Positions 34,659 to 44,140 of a DNA stretch of 64,000 bases are shown one piece after another. The number at the start of each line of letters is the position of its first letter. Position 1 is the stretch's first letter. Origin of the DNA: Sphingomonas sanguinis. GTDB lineage: Bacteria; Pseudomonadota; Alphaproteobacteria; Sphingomonadales; Sphingomonadaceae. The stretch lies in assembly GCF_019297835.1 (NCBI RefSeq), contig NZ_CP079203.1:3600001-3664000 (forward strand), in the 5' to 3' direction. The notes beneath the pieces are model-generated. The model did no database searches and was not told where the DNA came from. It saw nothing but the letters and a program-made list of their open reading frames with translations. The position numbers and the translations under genes were made by a program.

Positions 34659-35768
34659 ATGCCTGACCATTCCGCATCGCCCATATTGCAGCCCGTCCAG
34701 ATCGGTGACCTGTCGCTGCGCAACCGCATCGTCATGGCGCCGTTGACGCGCAGCCGTTCGAACGACGACGGGATTCCGCCCGCTTTCGCCGCAGACTATT
34801 ACGCACAGCGCGCTGGCGCTGGGATCATAATAAGCGAGGCGACTAACATCTCGCCACAGGCAGTCGGCTACGCGCTGACACCGGGCATCTGGAACGACCA
34901 GCAAATCGAGGCATGGCGCCCGATCGTGCAGGCTGTCCATGATCGTGGCGGCGTCATGTTTCTTCAATTGTGGCATACTGGGCGCATCTCGCATCCGGAC
35001 CTACAGGACGGAAAGCCGCCGGTCGCGCCGTCGGCCATCAAGCCGGTCGGACAGGCGTTCACCAAGGATGGGATGAAGGACCACGTCACGCCGCGCGCGC
35101 TGGAAACGGACGAGATCCCTGGTATCGTCGAGGATTATCGTCGCGCCGCCATAAACGCCAAGGTAGCGGGATTCGATGGGGTCGAAGTTCATTCGGCGAA
35201 TAATTATCTGCTTGAGCAGTTCGTCCGCGACAGCACCAACCGGCGAACCGACCGCTATGGCGGGTCGATCGAAAACCGTCTGCGATTCCCCCTCGAGGTC
35301 GTCGACGCGGTCGTCGGCGTTTGGGGCGCAGGGCGTGTCGGTATCCGGTTGTCGCCGGCGACGACGATGCCTGGCGAGACGCCGCTCGACAGCACGGTGA
35401 TGGAAACCTTCGGCGCCTATGTCGATGCGCTGTCAGAACGCGGCCTGCTGTATGTCCACGATATCGAGGGCGTGACGCAGCAAACTCGAGACGCAGACGG
35501 CGTCGACTTCGCCGCGCTGCGCAAGGGTTTCAAAGGGGCTTACATCGCGAACAACCAATACACGCTCGAGCTGGCTGAGGAGGTTCTGCAACGCGGCGAT
35601 GCCGACCTATTCAGCTTGGGGCGGCCGTTCATTGCCAACCCAGATCTCGTCGATCGCCTGCGCACGGGTGCGCCGCTTGCGGAGGCACCGAAGGAATACT
35701 GGTATGGCGGTGGGTCAGTGGGCTATTCCGACTGGCCGACGATGCGCGGAAACCCGGATCGCGGCTGA
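34659..35768 (+). CDS. Old Yellow Enzyme family flavin oxidoreductase (NemA-like)
   Basis: 369 residues forming a full FMN-binding TIM barrel. Typical motifs are RNRIVMAPLTRSRS near the start, the catalytic pair in EVHSANNYLLEQF (His and Asn that hydrogen-bond the substrate, then Tyr), and LFSLGRPFIANPDLV near the phosphate site. It reduces activated alkenes, nitro compounds or N-ethylmaleimide with NAD(P)H. It stands alone between repeat copies D and E, with no adjacent regulator. Confidence 0.9.
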   Translation: MPDHSASPILQPVQIGDLSLRNRIVMAPLTRSRSNDDGIPPAFAADYYAQRAGAGIIISEATNISPQAVGYALTPGIWNDQQIEAWRPIVQAVHDRGGVMFLQLWHTGRISHPDLQDGKPPVAPSAIKPVGQAFTKDGMKDHVTPRALETDEIPGIVEDYRRAAINAKVAGFDGVEVHSANNYLLEQFVRDSTNRRTDRYGGSIENRLRFPLEVVDAVVGVWGAGRVGIRLSPATTMPGETPLDSTVMETFGAYVDALSERGLLYVHDIEGVTQQTRDADGVDFAALRKGFKGAYIANNQYTLELAEEVLQRGDADLFSLGRPFIANPDLVDRLRTGAPLAEAPKEYWYGGGSVGYSDWPTMRGNPDRG

Positions 35769-35961
35769 GCCAGCCCCGACATCAGAGCCAGCCGTGGCAT
35801 TAAGGCCATATCGCGTTGATCGCGACAGGCAATCTGAGCGTCGGTGAGCGAGATCGCTAGTGTGACAACCGTCGGCGTTGCTTCTCGAAAATCCTCATCG
35901 AGGGTGCTGCCGTCCGGTTCGGCGAGGAGCGCGCCTATGGCACGGCTCCTGCTCCGGACAT

Positions 35962-36019
35962 CAATGAATGTCTGAAGTTGAAGCTGCGAGGATGACAACT
36001 GAATGTCCGGATGCGGGCC
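35962..36019 (+). repeat. 58-bp dispersed repeat, copy E
   Basis: Starts CAATGAATGTCTGAAG, ends GTCCGGATGCGGGCC, 58 bp. Half-sites at 35966 and 36001 are 35 bp apart. More degenerate at the end (GGGCC for GGGTC). Confidence 0.65.
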
Positions 36020-36073
36020 GTCAATGCTATGGTGTGAATACCCCAGCTGCATGACGAGTGAAACAGGCGACAG

Positions 36074-36099
36074 GCGAGGCTGCACATCTGCAGCCTCGC
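36074..36099 (-). terminator. stem-loop terminator of the minus-strand gene
   Basis: A perfect 11-bp stem, GCGAGGCTGCA / TGCAGCCTCGC, with a CATC loop lies 8 bp past the stop of the 36107-36583 gene. The T-tract on the minus strand is short (GTTT). Confidence 0.65.
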
Positions 36100-36106
36100 G
36101 ATATGG

Positions 36107-36583
36107 TCAGGTCTCGCTTGCCCACTTCGCCAGATCGGCGATCTTCTGCTTGTAGATCGTGCCGGCAAAGTCGACGTGAAGCTCGGTCGGGCCTGCACCG
36201 TCGCGCCGCGCAAGAATTTCGAAATGCTTGGGCTTGCGCCGGGCTTCGCCTTCGGGCTCCCAGCCTGCATCCCGAACGGCGGCAAGCACCCGATCGAGAT
36301 CGGCCGGACCGTTCGCATGCTTGTGGCCCGGGGCGTGGTTGGGCTTCTTGTGTTCGATTTGAACAGCGTCGCGGCCTTCGGTAGCGATCCGGGTGATTTT
36401 AATTTCGGATGGACGGGTTTCGCCTTCCAGCGTCACCGATAATCCGGGGTGGATCGGGAATTCGACAACGCCTTTCGGCGTCAGATCGGCCAGATGGACC
36501 TGACCGTCGGCGTCGAGTGTGAAGCGATGGGCGAAGACGTGCTGAATGGTGCCCGACAGGGCGATCGTTTCAAAGTGCGGCAT
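36107..36583 (-). CDS. hypothetical protein, unknown family
   Basis: 158 residues, soluble and charged. The N-terminal half is beta-rich (VFAHRFTLDADGQVHLADL), with a His/Pro-rich linker in the middle (HKKPNHAPGHKHANG). The C-terminal half alternates helix and strand (LDRVLAAVRDAGWEPEGE; FEILARRDGAGPTELHVDF), suggesting a small two-domain protein. I do not recognise it. It is the last gene of a minus-strand group that includes DedA and a YdcZ-like transporter, 64 bp from DedA. Start ATG 36581-36583 after a GGAGAAA ribosome site. Confidence 0.62.
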   Translation of the reverse strand: MPHFETIALSGTIQHVFAHRFTLDADGQVHLADLTPKGVVEFPIHPGLSVTLEGETRPSEIKITRIATEGRDAVQIEHKKPNHAPGHKHANGPADLDRVLAAVRDAGWEPEGEARRKPKHFEILARRDGAGPTELHVDFAGTIYKQKIADLAKWASET

Positions 36584-36647
36584 GATTTTCTCCGTAGAGC
36601 GCCTGGCCGCAGGCGCGGCCATGACATTGGCATGCCTCCCCACATCT

Positions 36648-37271
36648 TCAAGATGACGACGCGCGTGTCTCCTCGATGGGTTCAACTGGCGTGTCGGACG
36701 CCGCGCGCGATTTCCACAATTTATATCCAATCAAGCCGATCACAAGCAGGCCCAATACCACCCAAGTGAGATTGCCCAGCAGATCGGCGATCACCTGAAC
36801 CTTATCGCTGAAGATACGGCCCAAGGAGACATACAGAACTACCCAGATCAATTCGCCAGCGATATCGAGAGCGACGAATTTGAACCAGGGATAGGCCGTC
36901 ATGCCGCTGGTGATGTTGATCCAGGGACCGAGCGGGCCGACCAGCCAGCGGCTGAAGAAGATGCCGGGGCCTCCCCATTTGCGGGAGAAGGCTTCGGCCT
37001 TTTCGATGCGGTCTGCACCTGCGATCTTCGCGGCGAGCGGTCGGCCACCCCAATAGCCGATCGCATAGCCGATCTGGTCGCCCGCCACCGCGCCCAGCGT
37101 GCCGATCACGACGACCGGCAGGAAGTCGAGGTCGCCCTGCGCGACGAAAGATCCGACCGCGACGAGCAACAGGGAGTCCGGGAACGGCGCACCGGCTGAC
37201 GTTATCAGGAGGATGACGAACAGGGCAGGCAGCCCGTAACTCGTCAGCAGCGCAAGCAGTTCGCTGCTCAT
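36648..37271 (-). CDS. DedA family membrane protein
   Basis: 207 residues with the DedA/SNARE-associated core: YGLPALFVILLITSAGAPFPDSLLLVAVG, GAVAGDQIGYAIGYWGG, and FSRWLVGPLGPWINITSGMTAYPWFKF, which carries the conserved Arg and Pro-Gly pattern. Four to five transmembrane segments. DedA proteins act in lipid (undecaprenyl-phosphate) scrambling and membrane homeostasis. Its start overlaps the preceding gene stop as ATGA, so it is translated with the small protein upstream. Confidence 0.88.
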   Translation of the reverse strand: MSSELLALLTSYGLPALFVILLITSAGAPFPDSLLLVAVGSFVAQGDLDFLPVVVIGTLGAVAGDQIGYAIGYWGGRPLAAKIAGADRIEKAEAFSRKWGGPGIFFSRWLVGPLGPWINITSGMTAYPWFKFVALDIAGELIWVVLYVSLGRIFSDKVQVIADLLGNLTWVVLGLLVIGLIGYKLWKSRAASDTPVEPIEETRASSS

Positions 37272-37651
37272 CGGGCCGCCTTGTGGCTCATTGCACGGGG
37301 CGGCGGCCCAGGAGGCGGGTATGGTGGCCGGGCGTGGACGATCGCGTGGTTCAGGATCGCCGACACCTGCGCGACGCTCTGCCCCTTGTCGGCCGCGATC
37401 GCCGCGATGTTACGCCGTTCGGGGGGACCCGGCTGCATACCAAGCGCCTGGAACAGAATGTGCGGCGGGACATGATAGGAATGCGCGACATAGCCCAGCG
37501 TCATCCAGCCTTCGATCGGTTCGTCCTCGTGGACGTTCCAATAGATCGCATCGCGGACCAAGCGATAGGCATGGAAGCCCGTAAAGCCGATCGCCAGGAC
37601 GAGCGCCGCGATGAGAATGCCCCGTATTTGGCGGTTTCGCGCTCCCTGCAT
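37268..37651 (-). CDS. small membrane-anchored hypothetical protein
   Basis: 127 residues with one N-terminal transmembrane segment (GILIAALVLAIGFTGFHAY). The soluble part looks helix-turn-helix-like (YVAHSYHVPPHILFQALG; NIAAIAADKGQSVAQVSAIL) and ends in a Pro-rich tail. It is tightly embedded: a 1-bp overlap with the YdcZ-like gene stop (TGATG) and a 4-bp overlap with DedA. The family is not recognised; context implies a membrane or lipid-related partner of DedA. Confidence 0.7.
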   Translation of the reverse strand: MQGARNRQIRGILIAALVLAIGFTGFHAYRLVRDAIYWNVHEDEPIEGWMTLGYVAHSYHVPPHILFQALGMQPGPPERRNIAAIAADKGQSVAQVSAILNHAIVHARPPYPPPGPPPRAMSHKAAR

Positions 37652-38097
37652 CAGAATTTGGCAACCAGCGTAACGCCTGCAATCATCAATAGAGCCCCGC
37701 CCAGACGATAAGGATTCATGGCATGCTGCTCCATGCGAAGCAGGCCATAATGATCGATGGCGAGGCTGGCGATGATGTTCGCAGTGATGGTGATGCCGTT
37801 GACCGGGCCAGCGCCGAGCTTCTGGATCAGGATGAAGCCGGCAAAGACAGCGACCGCGCCTACGATACCGCCAAGGGGAGCCCACCATGGCATCTGGGCA
37901 AAGTCGCCGACCGAGGGCAGCGGCTTTGGCATACATGCGAACAGCGCCAGTGTCGTAAACAGGACCAGCATGAACGAAATGGATGTCGCCAGCCAGGGGT
38001 TCTGGAGGGACTTGTTAAGCTGTCCACCCATGGCGGCACCAACCGCCTGCAACATGCCGGCTGCAAAGATGAAGGGATAGGCCCAGGCGGCGTTCAT
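37651..38097 (-). CDS. DMT superfamily transporter, YdcZ (DUF606) type
   Basis: 148 residues with five transmembrane helices: YPFIFAAGMLQAVGAAMG, WLATSISFMLVLFTTLALF, WWAPLGGIVGAVAVFAGFIL, ITITANIIASLAIDHYGLL and YRLGGALLMIAGVTLVAKF. This is one DUF606 unit of the drug/metabolite superfamily; such units work as pairs or dimers. The substrate is unknown. I prefer ATG 38095-38097, 7 bp after AGGGAG; the ATG at 38101-38103 is too close to that site. First gene of the group running to 36107. Confidence 0.8.
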   Translation of the reverse strand: MNAAWAYPFIFAAGMLQAVGAAMGGQLNKSLQNPWLATSISFMLVLFTTLALFACMPKPLPSVGDFAQMPWWAPLGGIVGAVAVFAGFILIQKLGAGPVNGITITANIIASLAIDHYGLLRMEQHAMNPYRLGGALLMIAGVTLVAKF

Positions 38098-38222
38098 AGT
38101 CATTCTCCCTTTTTGAATTTTGGCCTCGGTGGTCATCTGCTGGTGGACGAGACGTTCGCCTCAAATGAAGGAGGGGTGACGGACAACGAACGCGCGCTAG
38201 CTCTTCTCATCCTGCCGACTGA

Positions 38223-40088
38223 TCAGATCCGCACCTCGGTACCAATTTCGACCAGCTGCATCGAAGGGATGCAGAAGGAACTTCCGTTCGGCGCGGTATT
38301 GCGCTGCATCGACACGAAAAGCCGCTCGCGCCAATGCGCCATGCCCTTGATTCTCGCGTCGGCGATCACCGTTTCGCGGCCGATATAATAGCTTATCTGC
38401 TTTAGTTCCCCGTCGTCGAACAGGCCGGTAGTCGCCAGTCCTGCCGGAATGTCGAAATGTTCCATAAAGCCAAAATGCAGGATAACCCGCTGGACGTCTT
38501 TCGACAGTTCGACGAACTCCGCCCGTTCTTCATCCAGCACATGGGGCTTCTCGACAGTGCCGACAGAAACGAGGATGACCCGCTGTTGCAGCGAGCGGCT
38601 GTGCCGAATGTAATGCGTGAGCGAGAGCGGGATGCCTGTCCGGCTGGCACTCAGAAATGCCCCGATACCGTCCGTGCGGCACGGCGCGGCGGTCGCCAGT
38701 TCGCTCAAGAAAACCGCCTCGTCGGCACGCAGGTGGGCGCGGGCGTTTTCCACCAGCGCCACACCTGTACGCCATGTCAGCATCAGGAAGGCGAGCACGC
38801 CAGCTATCAGCAACGGAAACCATCCGCCTTCCGTCAGCTTGATGGCGTTTGCCGAAAAGAACACGAGGTCGAGGATGGAGAATGCGCCGTTGACCAGTGT
38901 GATCAAACCCAGATTATAGCCCCAACGTCGCGCGATCAGCGCTGCCAGGAAGGTCGAGATCGCCATCAATCCCGACACGGCGATGCCGTACGCGCCTGCA
39001 AGTGCATCCGACGACCGGAAGACCAGCGCCGCGGTCAGCGTCGCTATTGCGAGCGTCCAGTTGGCCAGCGGCAGATAGACCTGCCCCTCCTGGTCCGCGG
39101 CAGTGTGCCGGATGAACAGTCGTGGAAGGAAGCCGAGCTGTATGGATTGCTGTGTCAGCGAAAAGACGCCTGAGATTATCGCCTGGCTGGCGATCACCGT
39201 CGCGGCGGTCGCAAAGACGACCAAGGGGTAATGGGCCCATGCTGGCGCCAGACCGTAGAAGGGATTGGCGAGGGCGGCGGGATGTGTCGCGATCAGCGCG
39301 GCCTGTCCCAAATAATTGAGCACCAGAGCCGGCAGCGCGACCGCGAACCATGCCAGCCGAATCGGGAAGCGGCCAAAATGCCCCATGTCGGCATACATGG
39401 CCTCACCGCCGGTCACCGCGAGGAAGACTGCGCCCAGCACCGCAAAGCCCACCCCTAATGGGGCGTGGATGAGGAAACCGATCGCTTGACCGGGACTGAG
39501 CGCGGCCAGCACGGCTGGATCGCGCATGATGCCCATCAATCCCAGGAGAGCGATCGCACCGAACCAGACCAGCATGATCGGACCGAAGATGCGTCCGATG
39601 AAGCCGGTCCCTTTCGCCTGCACGACGAATAAGGTGATCAGGATGACGACGGTGATCGGCAGCACCAGGGGGGCAAGGTGTGGCGCGTCGAGCTCGAGCC
39701 CCTCGACAGCGCTCAGGACCGATATGGCGGGCGTAATCGCGCCATCGCCGTACAGCAATGCAGCCCCCAACAGACCCAAGATCAGCAATGCAGCTTGGCG
39801 GGTGCCTGGCTTGGCATCATGGACGCCGAGCAAGGCAAGCATGGCCACCACACCGCCTTCACCGCGATTGTCGGCACGCATGATCAACACGGCATATTTC
39901 AGCGAGACGACGAGCAGCAGTGACCAGAGGATGAGCGACGCTACACCGATCGCGGCCTGGGCACCGCCGCCGGCCGCCTGTACCGCAACCTTGAAGGCGT
40001 AGAGGGGGCTTGTGCCGATATCACCATAGACCACGCCTAAGGCAGCGAGGCCGAGCGCGGCATTGTTCGTTGCCGACGCTCGGCCCAA
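38223..40088 (-). CDS. kup: Kup-type potassium uptake transporter
   Basis: 621 residues, the normal length. The start LGAALGVVYGDIGTSPLYAFK-like sequence (GVVYGDIGTSPLYAFKVA) is diagnostic of KUP/HAK/KT proteins. Twelve transmembrane helices are followed by a cytoplasmic tail. It imports K+ with protons. The start is a TTG at 40086-40088 with AGGAG ten bases upstream; no better ATG exists at the N-terminus. It lies 125 bp from the YdcZ-like gene, in the same direction. Confidence 0.92.
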   Translation of the reverse strand: MGRASATNNAALGLAALGVVYGDIGTSPLYAFKVAVQAAGGGAQAAIGVASLILWSLLLVVSLKYAVLIMRADNRGEGGVVAMLALLGVHDAKPGTRQAALLILGLLGAALLYGDGAITPAISVLSAVEGLELDAPHLAPLVLPITVVILITLFVVQAKGTGFIGRIFGPIMLVWFGAIALLGLMGIMRDPAVLAALSPGQAIGFLIHAPLGVGFAVLGAVFLAVTGGEAMYADMGHFGRFPIRLAWFAVALPALVLNYLGQAALIATHPAALANPFYGLAPAWAHYPLVVFATAATVIASQAIISGVFSLTQQSIQLGFLPRLFIRHTAADQEGQVYLPLANWTLAIATLTAALVFRSSDALAGAYGIAVSGLMAISTFLAALIARRWGYNLGLITLVNGAFSILDLVFFSANAIKLTEGGWFPLLIAGVLAFLMLTWRTGVALVENARAHLRADEAVFLSELATAAPCRTDGIGAFLSASRTGIPLSLTHYIRHSRSLQQRVILVSVGTVEKPHVLDEERAEFVELSKDVQRVILHFGFMEHFDIPAGLATTGLFDDGELKQISYYIGRETVIADARIKGMAHWRERLFVSMQRNTAPNGSSFCIPSMQLVEIGTEVRI

Positions 40089-40158
40089 AAGCTCTTACTC
40101 CTGATAAAAGGCGGGAGCACAGATGACGTGAGACGCCGGCAACCGAATTGAACGGACC

Positions 40159-40359
40159 TTATTTCTTCGTCTTCGCCGCCTTCTTGGCATAGTGATGGTG
40201 GGATATCGCGCAGCCGGCCGCTGCGCCAGCAACACCGTGTCCCTTGCCGACCATATGTCCAGCTATCCCGCCGGCTGCTGCACCACGGACACAACCCTTG
40301 GCGTAGACAGGGCTGGCACTCAGCGTGGCAGCAGCGATGATGGCGAGTGCGATGCGCAT
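40159..40359 (-). CDS. small exported glycine-zipper-like protein
   Basis: 66 residues. Signal peptide MRIALAIIAAATLSASPVYA, then two Gly/Ala repeats (CVRGAAAGGIAGHMVGKGHG; VAGAAAGCAISHHH) like glycine-zipper segments that insert in or stabilise envelopes, and a Lys-rich end. The function is unknown. Start ATG 40357-40359 with GGAACG upstream. It stands 70 bp upstream of kup on the same strand. Confidence 0.7.
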   Translation of the reverse strand: MRIALAIIAAATLSASPVYAKGCVRGAAAGGIAGHMVGKGHGVAGAAAGCAISHHHYAKKAAKTKK

Positions 40360-40816
40360 AGGACGTTCCTTCAAAAGCTTAGGCTTGCTCAAACTTTGGA
40401 GAGGAGCGCCGTTCCATGAAAAATATTTCACCGTTTCGGCAGCAGGCGCCATCGGGCAGAGCAGCCCGCCCACGGACGGGCACTATAATCAAGCATGAAC
40501 GAACGGCAGCACTCTCGGTTTCTGCGATCCCAACGATGCCTGCCGCTTGAAACGCTACCAGGAAACGACGAGAAAGTCCCGATCCTGGCCTTTCAAAGCG
40601 CCAAGACTAGCCTGACGAAGCGGCAGGCTCAACTACATGAACAACCGACCAGTCTCGGGCAGCGGCTAAGCGGTGCTAAACGACTGCCATTGGGTCCTTG
40701 CAACGAAGACACTGATCGCTTTCACACCTATAAACTAAGATTTTGTTGCTGTTTTCACTTTAGATTACCGGTTGTTTGCCGTCACGACACGGGGAATAGG
40801 GGCGGTCGAAGACCGA
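40360..40816. other. intergenic region with decayed repeat copy F
   Basis: A 457-bp gap. A decayed repeat (F) starts at 40497 with GAACGAACGGCAG, but its expected end at 40554 is not conserved; TTGGGTCC recurs at about 40690. No gene seen. Confidence 0.45.
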
Positions 40817-41638
40817 TCAATCGGCTACACGACGCAGGATAAAGGTCGTTTTTCCCTTGCCGGAGGCATAGATGCCGCTCGCTGTGATGGTCTTTCCATC
40901 AGGCATAAGTCGCATCGAAAGAGTGTCGTCGATTGTTCCGTTAGTGGCGAAATCGGTTTCGACGATGAGGTCGGGCTGCGGTCGCGTTACCTGCGCCCGA
41001 ACACCAGAATTGTCTCCATCGAGCGGAACAGGAAGCCCGCCAATAATTGCATCATATCCGGCGCCGCCCTCTTTTCGCCAACTAAACCGATTACCGTCCA
41101 GTCTCAGGATCCAATCGCTTTTAGGGTCAACGGTGATATTGATGCGCTTCCACCTTCCAGACAAAAGGTGCGCGCCTTTAACTGCGGCGCCAATGCGGCG
41201 TTCTGCCGTTTCCGTAAAAACGGGTTTGCCATCGGGGTTTGTGTAATTCGCGACCTTGGACGTAAGACTGTTGCCATCTCGTGAGATTTCGTAATCCACG
41301 ACATAGGCCAATCGGCCACGGATTTTGTCTGTTTCCCTAACGAGGTGATCGCTTTCAATAGTAATGATCTGTTCGTCGACATAGCCCGAGTCGGTGACGG
41401 GATGTGGGAGGCCGTCAGCTTTGATGGCTTTGGCGCCGTTACGCTGGAAGAGGCCGTCGCGTACCTGAAAGACTGTAGGCTTTGCGCCTGTGATTGACGT
41501 GGTGTCCATTCGCCAACGCCCACTGAAAGGATAATCACCGGCCGCGGTCGCAATGCCCGCAAAGACGATGATACCAGTCACTGCTCCCACAGGATTTGCT
41601 ACCCTGACAAAACGGCAAGTCCCCTCAGGACCGAACAT
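40817..41638 (-). CDS. hypothetical exported beta-rich protein
   Basis: 273 residues from ATG 41636-41638. The N-terminus resembles a signal peptide (VGAVTGIIVFAGIATAAG). The rest is strand-rich with repeated Trp/Arg and Tyr motifs (FSGRWRMDTTSI; LSGRWKRINITVD), suggesting two related lipocalin- or beta-sandwich-like halves. No named family is recognised. The frame is open further upstream, so the start is uncertain. It stands alone between repeat copies F and G. Confidence 0.6.
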   Translation of the reverse strand: MFGPEGTCRFVRVANPVGAVTGIIVFAGIATAAGDYPFSGRWRMDTTSITGAKPTVFQVRDGLFQRNGAKAIKADGLPHPVTDSGYVDEQIITIESDHLVRETDKIRGRLAYVVDYEISRDGNSLTSKVANYTNPDGKPVFTETAERRIGAAVKGAHLLSGRWKRINITVDPKSDWILRLDGNRFSWRKEGGAGYDAIIGGLPVPLDGDNSGVRAQVTRPQPDLIVETDFATNGTIDDTLSMRLMPDGKTITASGIYASGKGKTTFILRRVAD

Positions 41639-42086
41639 AAGCAATTCCTGTTGCAAGATCAGATGACCGAGGCTTGGTCGCACGATCATTTCATACGCAC
41701 TATCACTTTGTAGCGTGGCGAGGGCGATCTTTAACGGTCCGTTGGCGAAGCCGGCTTTTGCCGAAATGCTATATCCATACGACCCTGTTCCCAATGGGGC
41801 AATTCACTCTGCTGCCGCAGTGTGGCGCAGCAACGATGCAATGCGGCATCGGTGTGAATAGCCCTATCGAGTAGTCCGGGTTTCTCACATCCCTTAACGC
41901 CCACAATACACTTGGACGAACGTCCGGAGTTGGGCATGCGACCATCGCCCCCTATTGGTCAAAATGGGTCGTCGTCACGGTAGGGCAAGACGGGTATTTC
42001 CGCTTTTATGACACGCTGAAGCGTCGCTTTGCAGAATGGCGATGATCTGTTTCGTAGGGCTACCGTCTGATTCTAGCCGGCCGAGA
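41639..42086. other. intergenic region with repeat copy G
   Basis: A 448-bp gap with repeat copy G at 41914-41970. No gene seen other than short shadows. Confidence 0.5.
41914..41970 (+). repeat. 58-bp dispersed repeat, copy G (57 bp)
   Basis: Starts GGACGAACGTCCGGAGTTGGG, ends AAATGGGTC. One base shorter than the standard 58, with a degenerate second half-site. Confidence 0.5.
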
Positions 42087-44138
42087 TTATAGTTTTACCG
42101 AGACGCCAAGACGAATGCGTCGATCCGCCGGAATCGGGGAACTATAGACCCCCGTCCCATTACCCAAATTTTCGCATGCACCATAGAGCGAAAGGCGCGG
42201 TGTCACCGCGCGGCTGATTCGGGCGTCAATGCCGACGCTCGTAGGCACGCGGATCAAGGTCAAGTCGGTGGTGGGCAGGAAGCTGGCCTGGTGCGTAACG
42301 GTGGCCAGATGGGCCGTCGCGCTTGCCGCCCAGCCGCCTAAGACATAGTCGAGGTTCAGGTTCGCGCGATGGCGGGGGGTGGTCGTACGTGGAAAGACCG
42401 CATAATAATTCGCGTCGCGATTTGCCGGAAAATTCTCATCGACGCGCATCAGGCTGTACGTCGCAGACCAATTTAGACGGGACGTTATCGAGGCGCTTGC
42501 CCCCAATTCGATGCCGTAACTGTCAAAACGTCCTACATTTGCGAAGCGGGTGACGGCAACAGGATTGGGCGTGAGCGCCACTGTCACATCCACCGAACTA
42601 CCCGGCGAGGCGATGACATTTTCGGTTCGCGTATAAAACAGGGTCGCATTCAGCCGCAGGCTCGAATGAAACCTGTGCGAGTAGCTTGCCTCACCACTCC
42701 AGACGGTAACGGGATCCAGTCTAGGATCGCCAATGAAATAAACCGGGATCGGCACGGTGGGAGCCGGCACTTCGACGTGCAGGCCAAAGTTGACCAGCGA
42801 TGGCAATTGCAACCCGCGCCCGCCATTGACGCGAATGCTGCCTGCTTCGCTTACCTGTACCGTCACCGCCGCATTGAAGCTGACCGGCGTGATGGTGCGG
42901 TGATAGGACGAAACCGGATCGATCTGCGGAGCCGCAGATTGTCCGTCTTGCCCGAGTATGAGGTGATCGACGCGGGCCGCACCAATGACCGTAATATGAT
43001 CAGTAGGCGCAATATCCAGCATTCCGCTTGCGGAAAATACCTCGTATCCAATCCGTCGTGAATAAAGGCGCTCGCCGGTCATCTGGTTGTTGCGATACTC
43101 TGCACCGAACCGCAGTGTATCCCTGCTGCCCAGTCGAACGAGAGTCGACGCCATCCCTACGAAGATGCGGTTCCGGACGCGAATACCCGCAATTGAGCTA
43201 TACGGATCTTCGGCGGCCGTCGTGATGCCGTAATCCGCCTGTAACCAGTTTGAATAGGCCCGCCCCGTCACACTGCCCCAGTTGGTGTCATGGTTCGCCA
43301 CGATGCCAATGGTCTGGTTGCGGAAGCGCTGCTCTGCCAGCAGCTGGCTGGGCAGGAATTCCAGTTGGCGATTGTCGTTCACCCCGCCATTCAATTCGAC
43401 CGTCGTCGCGTCTCCTGCCTTGATCGACAGCCTGGCATCCAGTTGCGCAGCCCAAACATCGTCCGTGACTGGCGGCTGATAAAGGGCAGGGGGTATCGAG
43501 CGCTCGTCTTCTCGCTGGCTGCCGCCCGATATCTTCAGGCCGATCCCGGAGGCTACAGGCATGGTCAACAACGCACCGATGCGTGAATAACCATGCGTGC
43601 CCGCTTCAGCCGTAGCCTGTAGTGTCGGACTTGGCCCTGCACCCTTCGTCACGATGTTGACGACACCGCTGGCAGCATTGAACCCGAAGAGCGCGCTGGC
43701 CGGGCCACGGACCAGTTCGATTTGCTGGATTTCTTCCATCTGGACGCCCAGAAGGTTCCAATTCGTCATGCCATAGTGATCAAGATAGACCTGCCGCCCG
43801 TCTACCAGGACCAGCAATCGCGGATTGTACGTTTGAACACCGCCTCGAACGGCTACGTCGCTCTGCCCCGCAGTCCATCGATTTACGTCGACGCCAGCAT
43901 ACGCCCTCAACAAATCGGGGACATTGCGTGCGGGTGAACGGGCAATCTGTTCGGCCGTAATGATCGTGATGGAGGCAGGCGCCTCTGACACTCGTTGCGG
44001 TTTGCCGGTGACACTGGTCGTGACCGGTTCGCCGAACACTTCGCCGAGCGTCGCGTAATCGACGATTTGGGCGTGAGTGCCCGTCGCGGGGAGAACGGTG
44101 CCAAGGGCAGCCGCAATCAGAAGGCTGGCACGTTGCAT
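42087..44138 (-). CDS. TonB-dependent outer-membrane receptor
   Basis: 683 residues. Signal peptide (MQRASLLIAAALGTVLPATGTHA), then the plug domain (APASITIITAEQIARSPARNVPDLLRAYAGVDV; VELVRGPASALFGFNAASGVVNIVT) and a 22-strand barrel ending in RIRLGVSVKL, with an aromatic-poor terminal strand. The substrate is not evident from sequence. It lies 2 bp after a YfiR-like periplasmic protein and downstream of a GGDEF-EAL protein, a c-di-GMP-linked operon. The TTG at 44144 is also in frame, but the ATG at 44136-44138 is preferred. Confidence 0.88.
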   Translation of the reverse strand: MQRASLLIAAALGTVLPATGTHAQIVDYATLGEVFGEPVTTSVTGKPQRVSEAPASITIITAEQIARSPARNVPDLLRAYAGVDVNRWTAGQSDVAVRGGVQTYNPRLLVLVDGRQVYLDHYGMTNWNLLGVQMEEIQQIELVRGPASALFGFNAASGVVNIVTKGAGPSPTLQATAEAGTHGYSRIGALLTMPVASGIGLKISGGSQREDERSIPPALYQPPVTDDVWAAQLDARLSIKAGDATTVELNGGVNDNRQLEFLPSQLLAEQRFRNQTIGIVANHDTNWGSVTGRAYSNWLQADYGITTAAEDPYSSIAGIRVRNRIFVGMASTLVRLGSRDTLRFGAEYRNNQMTGERLYSRRIGYEVFSASGMLDIAPTDHITVIGAARVDHLILGQDGQSAAPQIDPVSSYHRTITPVSFNAAVTVQVSEAGSIRVNGGRGLQLPSLVNFGLHVEVPAPTVPIPVYFIGDPRLDPVTVWSGEASYSHRFHSSLRLNATLFYTRTENVIASPGSSVDVTVALTPNPVAVTRFANVGRFDSYGIELGASASITSRLNWSATYSLMRVDENFPANRDANYYAVFPRTTTPRHRANLNLDYVLGGWAASATAHLATVTHQASFLPTTDLTLIRVPTSVGIDARISRAVTPRLSLYGACENLGNGTGVYSSPIPADRRIRLGVSVKL

Positions 44139-44140
44139 GC

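Larger units (their letters stand above)
35769..36106. other. intergenic region with repeat copy E and a terminator
   Basis: A 338-bp gap containing repeat copy E (35962-36019) and a strong hairpin (36074-36099). No gene seen. Confidence 0.55.
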